The notes under the pieces: model-generated
Seen by the model: the letters and a program-made list of their open reading frames with translations, nothing else
Databases searched by the model: none
What the model was told of the DNA's origin: nothing
Shown here: positions 45,109 through 53,498 of the stretch, in pieces
How positions within the stretch are numbered: position 1 is the first letter of the stretch
Layout of the letters: each line of letters starts with the position of its first letter
Assembly: GCF_030816935.1 (NCBI RefSeq)
Contig: NZ_JAUSYO010000001.1
Coordinates: 248,001 to 312,000, forward strand
Direction: 5' to 3'
Origin: Arthrobacter sp. B3I9
Lineage (GTDB): Bacteria > Actinomycetota > Actinomycetes > Actinomycetales > Micrococcaceae
DNA: 64,000 nucleotides
Program-made: the position numbers and the translations under genes

Positions 45109-45275
45109 GGGTGACTTGCCGAACCAATCGTTGAATCAGTGAACTGGGTGAATTGTGCCATCCAGGGAAAAAGGAACTGAACCATCAATACCAGCCCGCC
45201 GGTGGCTAGCACCAGCGCAGTGGCAATCCGGAGCCACAAGGGCCCGGGAAGGCGACGGAAAATCCAAGCGTACAA
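45105..45275 (-). CDS. Small membrane protein between class E sortase and pabA
   Basis: A 56-residue ORF starting at TTG 45275 (LYAWIFRRLPGPLWLR), with the Shine-Dalgarno AGGGAGGAG lying inside the end of the upstream sortase gene, eight bases before it. It has one clear transmembrane helix (residues about 17-40: IATALVLATGGLVLMVQFLF) and a short outer segment ending SASHP. It overlaps pabA by four bases. The same small ORF sits at this position in Arthrobacter relatives, as I recall; a structural or sortase-related role is possible but unknown. Confidence 0.75.
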   Translation of the reverse strand: MYAWIFRRLPGPLWLRIATALVLATGGLVLMVQFLFPWMAQFTQFTDSTIGSASHP

Positions 45276-45278
45276 ACC

Positions 45279-46097
45279 TCACTCCTCCCTCATGGCGCGC
45301 TGCACCTGTGCTGCTATTTCGGCCGGCGCCCCTGCTGAAACCGGACGCCATTGCTCCAGGAGCGCATAGGCCACGAATCGTTCCTGTGAGCCGAAACGCG
45401 GGTTACAGGTGGTCATGGTGAGGTAGCTTTCCGTTGGGGTTGCCGCCGGCTGGAGGGGCACAGGCAGCAACACGTCTGTACGGTCGGGCAGGACGACCTG
45501 GCTGTTGCGGAACACGTAGACGTAGAACCCGTTCACGGTCTGGACATAGATCCTGTCCCCGGAAACCAGTGCGTCTATGTTGTCCAGAACGGCGCCATGA
45601 GTCTGGCGGTGGCCTGCAACCGCGAAGTTTCCAACTCCCCCTGGCATCGCCGTGCCTGCATAGTGCCCGATTCCCAAAGAGTCCAGGACCGCCGGGCCCG
45701 TGCCCTGGACGATTGGCCGGCTGTAGTCCGGACCGAACCTGGGGACATAGAGAAGGCCGATCGTCGTCCCGTCGGCGGGTTCAGGAAAGCTGGGGACGGG
45801 GCCGTAGCCCCCTTCCGCCTCCAAGGACGGGGCAGCAGGGCTAACCTGATCCCGGCCGTCCCCCTGGGTTGCGACGTGAACTTCGGCTGACTTCATCTGG
45901 CTGGCAAAGTCTTTGACGGCCGCCCGTTGCGTCACCGCGGACTCCAGATTGGTCCACCACAGCTGCCAAGCGATGAAGAGAACAAGGATGACCCCGGCGG
46001 TGAGGAACAGCTCTCCCAGAAGCCTGACGGCGCCGGCAGCCCATGCCCCGGATGTCCGGGTGGGGATGACTGCGGCTTTTTCCTCCAGCTGCGGCAC
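45279..46097 (-). CDS. Class E sortase
   Basis: A 272-residue membrane-bound transpeptidase with an N-terminal helix (LLGELFLTAGVILVLFIAWQ, about residues 26-45) and the sortase beta barrel outside. The catalytic His is in FAVAGHRQTHG and the Cys in LTMTTCNPRFGS, followed by an Arg within SQERF. Class E sortases anchor LAXTG-type proteins in high-GC Gram-positives. GTG 46097 is used; the start is supported by AGGGAAG upstream. It heads a three-gene unit with the small membrane protein and pabA, and is divergent from crgA. Confidence 0.9.
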   Translation of the reverse strand: MPQLEEKAAVIPTRTSGAWAAGAVRLLGELFLTAGVILVLFIAWQLWWTNLESAVTQRAAVKDFASQMKSAEVHVATQGDGRDQVSPAAPSLEAEGGYGPVPSFPEPADGTTIGLLYVPRFGPDYSRPIVQGTGPAVLDSLGIGHYAGTAMPGGVGNFAVAGHRQTHGAVLDNIDALVSGDRIYVQTVNGFYVYVFRNSQVVLPDRTDVLLPVPLQPAATPTESYLTMTTCNPRFGSQERFVAYALLEQWRPVSAGAPAEIAAQVQRAMREE

Positions 46098-46273
46098 CCT
46101 GGCTTCCCTCCTGGACGGACGCGGCGGACGCGGGCTCGGCTTGAACTCCGGCTAGAATTGGCTCCGACTAAGAGTTCAAACCCGACCGAGAGCGCACCCA
46201 CCGCTGGCATATTCCTTCTTGCAGGATATCAAGCCGCGGTTTCGCTCTTGGTCCAGCCCGCCAAGGAGGACCC

Positions 46274-46528
46274 GTGCCCGAGTCGAAGCCGCGAAAGAGA
46301 ACCACCCGCGAGCCGCAGCAGGCTTCGGCCGTGGACCAGCACAAGCCCAACGCCGTCTGGTTCAAGCCGGTGATGTTTGGCCTGATGATCATCGGGTTGC
46401 TGTGGATCATCACCTTTTACATCAGTGAAGCGGCCTTCCCGGTTGGCGCGTGGGGGTCCTGGAACATTGTGGCGGGCTTCGGCATCGCAATTGCGGGCTT
46501 TCTGATGACCACCCGCTGGCGCTCCTGA
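46274..46528 (+). CDS. crgA: Cell division protein CrgA
   Basis: An 84-residue protein with two transmembrane helices (VMFGLMIIGLLWIITFYI and WNIVAGFGIAIAGFLMTT) and a basic Arg/Lys-rich N-terminus. The PNAVWFKPVMFGLM stretch is the CrgA signature. CrgA bridges FtsZ and late divisome proteins such as FtsI at the septum. Start is GTG 46274 with AAGGAGG five bases upstream. Followed by a strong terminator. Its place near pknB, pabA and gyrA is conserved in actinobacteria. Confidence 0.95.
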   Translation: MPESKPRKRTTREPQQASAVDQHKPNAVWFKPVMFGLMIIGLLWIITFYISEAAFPVGAWGSWNIVAGFGIAIAGFLMTTRWRS

Positions 46529-46557
46529 GCCGTAGAGGGCACACGACAACCGCCTTA

Positions 46558-46590
46558 GGGGCCGGCACACGCTGAGTGTGCCGGCCCTTT
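46558..46590 (+). terminator. Rho-independent terminator after crgA
   Basis: GGGCCGGCACAC and GTGTGCCGGCCC form a 12-base stem with a short loop, followed by TTT. Confidence 0.85.
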
Positions 46591-46691
46591 GCCATATCTG
46601 CCTTCGCTGACGAATGAAAGCTGGCACGGGGCGGCCGGCAACCGGATGACAGATAATGCTGGAAGCGGCACCACCCTCAGGAAGGACTTGT

Positions 46692-47297
46692 ATGACCCCC
46701 GGCAGCACAAGTTTGGTTTTTGGTGACGACGGCCTTGCGCGTCCGCCGTGGGCGGCAGTGGATCCGATGCTGCGCGAATACTATGACACGGAGTGGGGGC
46801 TGCCGGTCCGCGATGAGCAGGGACTCTACGAGCGGATCAGCCTGGAGGGCTTCCAGGCGGGGCTGTCGTGGGCCACCATCCTCCGTAAGCGCCCCGCCTT
46901 CCGGGCAGCGTTCAAGGATTTTGATCCCGATGCCGTCGCCACCTTCGGTCCGGCGGATGTGGAACGCCTGATGCAGGACGCTGGAATAGTGCGGAATCGG
47001 CTCAAGATCCAGGCGGCCATCACCAATGCCAGGGCAACCATCGCGCTCCGGGACGACGGCGGGCTTGTGGACTTCGTGTGGCAGTTCCAGCCCGCATCGA
47101 CGCCTTCTCCGACCACACACGAGCAGATCCCCACCACGTCCGCGGAGTCCATTGCGTTATCCAAGGCCCTGCGGAAGAAGGGGTTCGCGTTTGTGGGACC
47201 GACAACCATGTTCGCCCTAATGGAAGCGATCGGGATGGTGGACACGCACTTAGTCGACAGCCACCGGCGGGGAAGCTCGGGCGTCTGGCCTAGCTGA
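46692..47297 (+). CDS. tag: DNA-3-methyladenine glycosylase I
   Basis: A 201-residue HhH-type glycosylase that removes 3-methyladenine. MLREYYDTEWGLPV, EGFQAGLSWATILRKR (catalytic Glu and DNA-contact residues) and KALRKKGFAFVGPTT match Tag. The E. coli zinc snap (Cys4, His17, His175, Cys179) is not conserved: the positions hold Pro, Asp or Tyr, His and Ser/Asp, so the ends of the protein are likely held by other contacts. ATG 46692 has GGAAGGA six bases upstream. The gene is monocistronic and runs into the DnaA-box region. Confidence 0.88.
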   Translation: MTPGSTSLVFGDDGLARPPWAAVDPMLREYYDTEWGLPVRDEQGLYERISLEGFQAGLSWATILRKRPAFRAAFKDFDPDAVATFGPADVERLMQDAGIVRNRLKIQAAITNARATIALRDDGGLVDFVWQFQPASTPSPTTHEQIPTTSAESIALSKALRKKGFAFVGPTTMFALMEAIGMVDTHLVDSHRRGSSGVWPS

Positions 47298-47299
47298 AG

Positions 47300-47990
47300 T
47301 TGTGCACAGGCCGGATCCAGTTATCCACAGTGTTGATATTGGCCTCCGGCAGGAAGAGTGGCCGAAAAGCCCGGACTGGCCCGGGTTTTAGGCCCTTCGC
47401 CATGCTCGAGGCCCAGGAAACACCGCACGACGAGTTATTAACAGTGTGGATTCACTGTGGATAACCCTTGCCGCAGTTTCATTCCGCCCGCCGGCATCGC
47501 GACTTGCCGGGCTGCATGGAGCGAAGCCGGGAAAACTCCGCGCCGCACCTCGCTTTCCTGAGTTATCCACTTAACAACAGTCGACTACCCACAAATTATC
47601 CACAGGTGGGGATAAGTTGTGGTTTGCAACGGTTGGAAGGCGTTGTGGGCGGGCGAGAGGGTCCGTTGGGGCGGGAAAGGTCGAAGCGCGCCGGGAGCTT
47701 CGCTGTGCATAACCTTGTTGAAATCCACGGCGGAGCGCCGTTTTGCCGCGGACGCAGCCTCGTTTCGTCCTCCATTCGCCCCGGCGCTACTGTCCCACTG
47801 CCGGATCACGGCGCTGGGACCGCGAGTTGTCCACTTAGCCACAGGCCAACCCACAGGAGTTATCCACAGGTGTGGACACCGTCGCGGCCCGGAGGGGAAA
47901 GATCGCCGCCTGGAGCGGTCAGATCGAGGGAAGCGGCCGTGAACTACAGGCTTGTAAGTTACTCACAGTGTGGATAACACCTGTGGATAA
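47300..47990. other. Cluster of DnaA boxes in a gene-free convergent region
   Basis: Between the convergent stops at 47297 and 48237 no gene fits. Six perfect TTATCCACA boxes: plus at 47321, 47596 and 47860; minus at 47456, 47969 and 47982. At least six one-mismatch boxes accompany them (47300 TTGTGCACA, 47563, 47607, 47704, 47827 TTGTCCACT, 47835, 47871). They fall in groups of two or three, with AT-rich patches, about 16 kb from the dnaA-dnaN region. Because both flanking genes end here, the boxes are not promoter elements. Inferred role: DnaA titration or an accessory control site of replication. Confidence 0.8.
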
Positions 47991-48236
47991 GCCGCGGAGG
48001 GTTCCGGACGTCCATCCTCCGGACCGCCCGCGTACGGGTGCTTCCTGTGAGGCGCAGGAGCTCAGGACGCGCCCAACTCCGGTATAGGAGGGACATTCAT
48101 CGGGGGGAGGCGGTGTCGGCACACCAGCCAGCGAGGGGCGGCGCAAGAACCACTCGAAGAGGGCCGGGCCAGCACAAAGTGCGGAGGGCCGGGGCCAGCC
48201 CGAGCGCGGGGAGGCGGCGCAAAGACCGCCGAAATA
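47991..48236. other. Gene-free remainder before the rhomboid gene
   Basis: GC-rich sequence between the last DnaA box and the rhomboid stop. Only small overlapping ORFs without family likeness; nothing else recognised. Confidence 0.5.
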
Positions 48237-49118
48237 TCAGGCGCTGGCGACCCGTAGGGCGCTGAGTCCAACCAGGAGCGCCAGAACCAGCACCAGGCCG
48301 GCCGCCTGCAGGAGGCCTCGCCGCGGACCCCGGGGGGCATAGGCAATGGCTGCGGCACAAAGTGCGCCGGTCACCAGGCCGCCGAGGTGGGCCTGCCAGG
48401 CAATTTGAGGCACCAGGAATCCGATGACGCCATTGACGGCAATTAATACCCACAGCTGCCGGGTATCGCCGCCGCGGTGGCGCTGGACGACGAGCATGGC
48501 TCCGAAAAGCCCGAAAATGGCGCCGGAAGCGCCAACAACCCCGGTCACCTGCTGGCCGGGAACGTAGCCCGGAGTCAGCAGGAGATAGCCCACGGAACCG
48601 CCGAAAGCGGAAAGCAGGTAGACCGCAAGGAAACGGATGCGGCCCAAAAGAGGTTCAAGAGCCTGCCCGAACATCCACAGCATGTACATGTTCAGAGCGA
48701 TGTGAAGGATGAAGCCCTGGGAATGGAGGAAGGCGGAAGTCAGCATCCGCCACGGCTCGAACACTCCGAAGTCCGGGCTGGCATAAACAGTGGCAAAAGC
48801 CAGATTCTGGTAGATCCCGTCGTCGGGGACCACCCATTGCAGTACATAGACCAGGGCGCACAGCGCGATAATGAGGAACGTGGCCATCGGACGCCCCGTT
48901 GCTATGGCGCCGCCGTAAACAGTCTTGCTGGCCGGCGTCGTACGCCTTGTTTCGTTGACGCAGTCAACACATTGGAATCCGACGGCGGCCGCCCGCTGGC
49001 AGTCGGGGCACGCTGGGCGCCCGCAACGCTGGCACCGCACGTAGGCGGGCCGGTCCGGGTGCCGGGGGCACACCGGAATCTGCGCGGACGGCTCGGCCGC
49101 CGGAATTCCGTAGCTCAT
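48237..49118 (-). CDS. Rhomboid family intramembrane serine protease
   Basis: A 293-residue protein with an N-terminal double zinc-binding stretch (CPRHPDRPAYVRCQRC, CPDCQRAAAVGFQCVDC: B-box type, residues 17-53) and a rhomboid domain of six helices. GASGAIFG holds Ser198 and AHLGGLVTG His244; HIALNMYMLW is the helix-2 motif. It cleaves transmembrane substrates within the membrane. ATG 49118 opens it, ten bases after the cyclophilin stop, so the two may share a transcript. The zinc-finger leader is common in actinobacterial rhomboids. Confidence 0.92.
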   Translation of the reverse strand: MSYGIPAAEPSAQIPVCPRHPDRPAYVRCQRCGRPACPDCQRAAAVGFQCVDCVNETRRTTPASKTVYGGAIATGRPMATFLIIALCALVYVLQWVVPDDGIYQNLAFATVYASPDFGVFEPWRMLTSAFLHSQGFILHIALNMYMLWMFGQALEPLLGRIRFLAVYLLSAFGGSVGYLLLTPGYVPGQQVTGVVGASGAIFGLFGAMLVVQRHRGGDTRQLWVLIAVNGVIGFLVPQIAWQAHLGGLVTGALCAAAIAYAPRGPRRGLLQAAGLVLVLALLVGLSALRVASA

Positions 49119-49127
49119 GGCCTGGGC

Positions 49128-49673
49128 TTAGAGCTTTTCGACGTCAATGCTGTTGATGGTGACGTCCTCGACGGGGCGGTCGCCCATGCCGGTGCGGACA
49201 CCCTCGATGGCGTCAACAACCTTCTTGGATTCCTCGTCCGCCACCTCACCGAAGATGCTGTGCTTGCCCTGGAGCCAGCCTGTGGGGATGGTGGTGATGA
49301 AGAACTGCGAACCGTTGGTGCCCTTGCCCATCTGGATACCGGCGTTGGCCATGGCCAGCTTGTAAGGCTCGTTGAAGGTCAGTTCCGGGTGGATCTCGTC
49401 GTCGAACTTGTAGCCGGGGCCGCCGACACCGCGGCCCAAGGGGTCACCGGCCTGGATCATGAAGTCTTTGATGATGCGGTGGAAGATGGTGCCGTTGTAC
49501 AGCGGCGTACCCGTCTTGTCCTCACCGGTCTCGGGGTGGGTCCAGGCTTTCTCACCGGTGGCCAGCCCGACGAAGTTGTCCACCGTCTTGGGGGCATGGT
49601 TGCCGAAGAGGTTTACGACGATGTCGCCGAGGCTTGTGTGGATGGTTGCTTTTGCAGTTGCGATGGCAGTCAT
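49128..49673 (-). CDS. ppiA: Peptidyl-prolyl cis-trans isomerase, cyclophilin type
   Basis: A 181-residue cytoplasmic cyclophilin: IFHRIIKDFMIQAGDP (catalytic Arg), GTNGSQFFIT and WLQGKHSIFGEV are the family motifs. No signal peptide. It speeds proline isomerisation in protein folding. ATG 49673 gives the usual length; the ATG at 49706 in frame adds an unrelated segment. Lies upstream of the rhomboid gene on the same strand. The region near the origin carries this gene in many actinobacteria. Confidence 0.93.
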   Translation of the reverse strand: MTAIATAKATIHTSLGDIVVNLFGNHAPKTVDNFVGLATGEKAWTHPETGEDKTGTPLYNGTIFHRIIKDFMIQAGDPLGRGVGGPGYKFDDEIHPELTFNEPYKLAMANAGIQMGKGTNGSQFFITTIPTGWLQGKHSIFGEVADEESKKVVDAIEGVRTGMGDRPVEDVTINSIDVEKL

Positions 49674-49827
49674 GGGGCTATTCTTCCACGGCGGGCCGAT
49701 ACACACAGGGCCGGTCCGGCAGTTCCGCGCTGGGTGAAATCCGGTGGAAATCGGGCCGAAGAATGGCCGGTGAGGGCCGGGCCACGTAGGCTAACTCCAG
49801 AACCGTCACATTAATCGGGAGGTAGTT

Positions 49828-50796
49828 GTGAACAAAGCGGATCGTATTGCCCGTGAGCTGGAGCATTCCGTCAGCACCGGGGTAGAAAACGCCAAGGACT
49901 GGGCCGTCCCGCGGGTTGAGGCAGCGGTCAGCTGGGCTGTTCCCCGCCTGCAGCAGGGCCTGGATACTGCTTCTCCCAGGATCCAGGAGGGGCTTAAGTC
50001 GGCAGCGCACAACCTGGCCGACGGCGTTGCGACCGTGACGCCCCGCCTCCAGGATGGCCTGGCGCAGCTCGCGCCGAGGATCCACGACGCCGTCGAGGGC
50101 GCCACGCCGCGGCTCCACGAGGCGCTGGACAAGGCGACGCCGGTCATCGCCAGCGCCCGCGACCGGGTGGTCGTGGAATACCTGCCGAGGCTGTCTGACC
50201 AGATCGGATACGCTTCCGAGGCCGTCCACCGGACCCTCGAAGGCGCCCCGGCCCGGGTGGACGCCGTCGCCCAGAAACTCGGGGACGTGGGAATCATCCA
50301 TGCCGTCCAGGAACAGGCGAACGCTGCAGGAATTCCGTTCAGGGACGCTGCGACGCAGGCCAGCAAGGCCGTGAGCAACGAGCTTGCCGACCAGCAGAAG
50401 CCCAAGCACCGTGGTCTCCTTATCTTCGGTGTCATTGCCGCTGCCGTCGCCGCGGGGGTCGCCGCGTGGAAGGCCTCGCAGCCGGTCGAAGATCCATGGA
50501 AGACCCCGGCGCCGGTCACTCCTGCCCCCGTTCCTGCCGCCGCGGTCAACGAGACCCAGGACGCCGCGGACACGGCAGCTGCCGCCGCGGGGGAAGTGCC
50601 GGCGGACGCCTCCATCGGGGATCCGACGGCGGCTGCCCCGGGCGCTTCTTCGACGACGGCCAAGCACTCCGCCGTGGACGCGGCCGAGGACAGCAAAGAC
50701 GCCCCCGGCGAAGTCGCCACGGACGCCAAGACTGCTGTCCAGAATATTGCCGCAGCCAGCATGAACAATGGTGGGGGCAAGGACTCGGGCAAGTAG
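49828..50796 (+). CDS. Membrane-anchored protein with eight 11-residue helical repeats
   Basis: A 322-residue protein starting at GTG 49828 after AATCGGGAGG. Residues 28-115 are eight 11-residue repeats with Pro at 28, 39, 50, 72, 83, 94 and 105 (His replaces Pro at 61), consensus PRLxxGLxxAx. Such hendecads form long amphipathic helices that lie on lipid in apolipoproteins and synuclein. A single transmembrane helix follows (LLIFGVIAAAVAAGVAAW, about 197-214), then a Pro/Ala/Asp-rich tail, probably extracytoplasmic. No family name recognised. A strong terminator follows the gene. Confidence 0.8.
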   Translation: MNKADRIARELEHSVSTGVENAKDWAVPRVEAAVSWAVPRLQQGLDTASPRIQEGLKSAAHNLADGVATVTPRLQDGLAQLAPRIHDAVEGATPRLHEALDKATPVIASARDRVVVEYLPRLSDQIGYASEAVHRTLEGAPARVDAVAQKLGDVGIIHAVQEQANAAGIPFRDAATQASKAVSNELADQQKPKHRGLLIFGVIAAAVAAGVAAWKASQPVEDPWKTPAPVTPAPVPAAAVNETQDAADTAAAAAGEVPADASIGDPTAAAPGASSTTAKHSAVDAAEDSKDAPGEVATDAKTAVQNIAAASMNNGGGKDSGK

Positions 50797-50829
50797 CCAG
50801 AAGTAGCGGCCGCCATTCGGTAGCCGTAA

Positions 50830-50870
50830 GGGAGGGACTCCGCCACCGGCGGCGTCCCTCCCTTTCCTTT
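50830..50870 (+). terminator. Rho-independent terminator after the hendecad-repeat gene
   Basis: GGGAGGGAC ... GTCCCTCCC with an inner CCGCC/GGCGG stem, followed by TTTCCTTT. Near-perfect long hairpin. Confidence 0.85.
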
Positions 50871-50958
50871 GTCATCTCGGGTGCAGCGGGGGCGAGCAGG
50901 GTTGCCCGGGGCTGATTGAGGCCTTGGAGGACCCCCGCACACGGGAGGGAAACCGGGT

Positions 50959-51855
50959 ATGGATGCTAGATTTGAGGGGATGTCACCCGATAGATCCTCC
51001 GAGGATGCTTTACACGATGCCGTGCCGCCACCGGCCATCTCCATCGTCATCCCCGCCTACAACGAGGAAAGCGTCATCCGGCAGTGCCTGATCGCGGCGG
51101 TGTACCAGTCAGTGCCGGCCCACGAGATCATCGTGGTGGACAACATGTCCAAGGACCGCACAGCCGACATCGTGCGCCAGATGCAGTTGGAGTACCCGGA
51201 GAGTCCCATCATCCTGTTGAGCCAGGACCGCGACCAGGGACTGATCCCCACCCGGAACTTCGGCCTTGACCATGCCACGGGCGACATTCTGGGCCGGATC
51301 GATGCTGATTCCGTGCTCGAGCCGGACTGGGTGGAGCAGGTCCAGAAGGCCTTTGCCGATGAGTCCGTCCATGCGGCCACGGGGCCGGTGGTGTATTACG
51401 ACATGCCGATGCGGCGCTTTGGCCTCAAGGCGGACGACAAGATGCGCCAGCTGATGCTCAAGCTCGCCAAGCAGCAGTACCACTTCCTCTTCGGCTCAAA
51501 CATGGCTCTCCGCCGGTCCGCCTGGGAAGTAATCCGCGGCGAGACCTGCCGGGATGAAAAGGACGAGATGCATGAGGACATCGATCTCTCCCTGCACCTT
51601 GCCGATCATGAACTCAGGATCCAGTACTGGCCCCAGATGGTCTCTGGAATGTCCGCGCGGAGGCTCGAGGATTCACCCCGGGACTACCGCTACTACGTGA
51701 CGCGCTTCGACCGAACGTACAAGGCCCACAACGTCAAGAAAATGGCGCTCAAGGCGCCAATGGTGGTGTTCTTCTCGGTGTACTTCCCGGCGAAGCTGCT
51801 GCGCGCCATCCACACGGTCAATACGGCACAGCCGGCGCGCCGCGGGGGCCAGTAG
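50959..51855 (+). CDS. Glycosyltransferase family 2
   Basis: A 298-residue GT-A fold enzyme. ISIVIPAYNEESVIRQCL (residues 28-45) is the GT2 start, IIVVDNMSKDRTADIVR follows, and GRIDADSVLEPDW carries the DxD-type metal site. The C-terminal part (MHEDIDLSLHL) adds the ED acceptor motif. No membrane helix is seen except a hydrophobic stretch near residues 265-275 (LKAPMVVFFSVYF). Sugar donor and acceptor are unknown; a cell envelope polysaccharide role is likely. ATG 50959 has GGGAGGG nine bases upstream. Confidence 0.85.
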   Translation: MDARFEGMSPDRSSEDALHDAVPPPAISIVIPAYNEESVIRQCLIAAVYQSVPAHEIIVVDNMSKDRTADIVRQMQLEYPESPIILLSQDRDQGLIPTRNFGLDHATGDILGRIDADSVLEPDWVEQVQKAFADESVHAATGPVVYYDMPMRRFGLKADDKMRQLMLKLAKQQYHFLFGSNMALRRSAWEVIRGETCRDEKDEMHEDIDLSLHLADHELRIQYWPQMVSGMSARRLEDSPRDYRYYVTRFDRTYKAHNVKKMALKAPMVVFFSVYFPAKLLRAIHTVNTAQPARRGGQ

Positions 51856-51873
51856 CACCGGGCTCCGAGCAGC

Positions 51874-52788
51874 TTAATCCGTACCAAGTTCCACTAGGCG
51901 TTCGGTGTTGCGCCGCGCGGCCCGTGAACTGCGCTGGCCCAGGACGACGACGGCCAGCCCGACGAGGATCATGCCGAGGCCGGCGTACGTGCCGGCGGGC
52001 AGCTTCTCGGCAAGGAAGGCCGCGGCCAGCAAGGCGGCCCCCGGAATCTCCAGCAGGATGATCATGGACACCAACAGCGGGCTCATCGTGGCAAGCAGGT
52101 GGTTGAAGGCTGTGTGGCCGATCAGCTGGGCGCAAACAGTGATGGCCAGGATCCCAAGCCAACCGGTGGCATCGAATCCGGCTAGCGGCTGCCCGGACAC
52201 GAGCGCCATCACGGCGATGAAAGCGGCACACATGCCGTAGCACAGCGTCGTGTACACACCGGTCCCCATTGTCTGGCGGGCCTTGCCGCCGGCAAGGGTG
52301 TAGATCCCGGCAAGGGCGCCGCCCGCAACGGCTAGGAGATCGCCCAGGAGGGCATCCGGCGAGGTGCCCATGTCGAACCCGGTGATGGCCACGACGCCGC
52401 CGAAGGCGAGCCCCAGGCCCACGAGGACCTGCCAGCGGTGCCGCACACCCCTGAACAGCTGGAAAACGGCGATCCAGCCGGACTGCAGGCAGACTAGGGC
52501 GGTGGCCGCGGCCACCGAGGTCAGTTGCAACGAAGTGATGAAGCACGCGAAGTGCAGGGCAAGAGCGGCGGCGGCGGCGAGGGACCAGCGGAAGTCGCGG
52601 CCTGTGACCTGTGAGAATTGCCGCGGCTGCCGGACCAGCACGGGTCCCGCCATGACGCCCGCTGCAATGGCATTCCGCCAGAAAGCTATTGCAAGTGCAC
52701 TGACGCTCGTGGCGCCCAGGGTGGCGGCGATGAGGGGCCCGGACGAGGCCACGCCCAGTACACCCAGGGCGGCAAGGAAGAAGTTCAC
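51874..52788 (-). CDS. DMT-family (EamA) transporter
   Basis: A 304-residue integral membrane protein with ten predicted helices in two EamA repeats, first about residues 1-133 (ALGVLGVASSGPLIAATLGA, FWRNAIAAGV) and second about 150-290 (AGGALAGIYTLAGG, LIGHTAFNHLLATMSPLLVS). It is likely an exporter of a metabolite or amino acid. It is convergent with the glycosyltransferase and divergent from the cupin gene. Substrate unknown. Confidence 0.9.
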   Translation of the reverse strand: MNFFLAALGVLGVASSGPLIAATLGATSVSALAIAFWRNAIAAGVMAGPVLVRQPRQFSQVTGRDFRWSLAAAAALALHFACFITSLQLTSVAAATALVCLQSGWIAVFQLFRGVRHRWQVLVGLGLAFGGVVAITGFDMGTSPDALLGDLLAVAGGALAGIYTLAGGKARQTMGTGVYTTLCYGMCAAFIAVMALVSGQPLAGFDATGWLGILAITVCAQLIGHTAFNHLLATMSPLLVSMIILLEIPGAALLAAAFLAEKLPAGTYAGLGMILVGLAVVVLGQRSSRAARRNTERLVELGTD

Positions 52789-52905
52789 AGTCCAACCCTA
52801 ATGCGGCGGCCGTGGTACCAACGGCGGCCGGTCAGCGTCCTTGACGGTGGTGGGCGCCGGTGCCACGCTTAAATCGGTCTCACCCCATCCACAAAGGAGA
52901 CCACG

Positions 52906-53274
52906 ATGGCGTCAATGATCCGGAAAAGCTTTGATCAACCGGAGGAGACCCGCCCCGTCAAGGACGGGTTGGGGCAGGTTGAACTCGTCCATACCGACGC
53001 CGGCCCGGTAGGACGTGCGACGTTCCTGCCGGGATGGAAGTGGTCCCAGCACGTCAAGCCCATCGTCCAGACGGACAGCTGCATGGCCGCCCACGTCGGC
53101 TACACCGTCTCCGGGCGCATCAAGGTCGTCATGGACGACGGCGAGGAGATGGAATTTGGCCCTGGCGACTTCGGCGTCATCCCGCCGGGCCACGACGCCT
53201 GGGTGGTCGGAGACGAACCGTACGTCTTCATCGACTGGCAGGGCATGGGCGACTACGCCAAACCCAAGCAGTAA
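52906..53274 (+). CDS. Cupin-domain protein
   Basis: A 122-residue single cupin fold: the two conserved segments are HVGYTVSGRIKVVMDDGEEM (residues about 63-82) and GPGDFGVIPPGHDAWVVGDE (85-104), but the first motif lacks the usual GxxxxHxHxxxxE metal His pair; a His at 63 and Asp remain. A regulatory or small-molecule-binding role is likelier than oxygenase activity. ATG 52906 has AAGGAGACC five bases upstream. Stands alone; the gene reads into the tRNA-Ala region from the opposite strand. Confidence 0.85.
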   Translation: MASMIRKSFDQPEETRPVKDGLGQVELVHTDAGPVGRATFLPGWKWSQHVKPIVQTDSCMAAHVGYTVSGRIKVVMDDGEEMEFGPGDFGVIPPGHDAWVVGDEPYVFIDWQGMGDYAKPKQ

Positions 53275-53350
53275 GACGGCGGGACCACTTGAGGAACCCC
53301 GGACAACGCAAAAGGCCCCGGACCGCTTTCGCGATCCAGGGCCTTCCTTA

Positions 53351-53426
53351 TGGTGGAGGCACGGGGACTCGAACCCCGAACCCCCTGCTTGCAAAGCAGG
53401 TGCGCTACCAATTGCGCCATGCCCCC
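53351..53426 (-). tRNA. tRNA-Ala (TGC), CCA encoded
   Basis: On the minus strand acceptor stem GGGGGCA pairs with TGCCTCC, discriminator A, and encoded CCA (53351-53353). Anticodon loop TTTGCAA gives TGC; T-arm GGGGTTCGAGTCCCC. 76 bases with CCA. Confidence 0.96.
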
Positions 53427-53498
53427 ATAAGAAGCAACCCGTCAATCATACCCTAGTTCCGGAGAGCAGCTTTCCCTCTTCCGGACCGGGCATCCGGA

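Noticed and set aside
47300..47990. The DnaA-box cluster as the main chromosomal origin
   Set aside because: dnaN lies at the right edge with the canonical dnaA-dnaN intergenic beginning there, so the main oriC is expected beyond 64 kb; the cluster is better seen as an accessory site.
47300..47990. The repeated TTATCCACA words as a CRISPR array
   Set aside because: Repeats are nine bases, irregularly spaced and on both strands; no cas genes are near.
48477..49814. 445-codon plus-strand frame over the rhomboid and cyclophilin genes
   Set aside because: It is antisense to two well-identified proteins and its translation has no recognisable motif.
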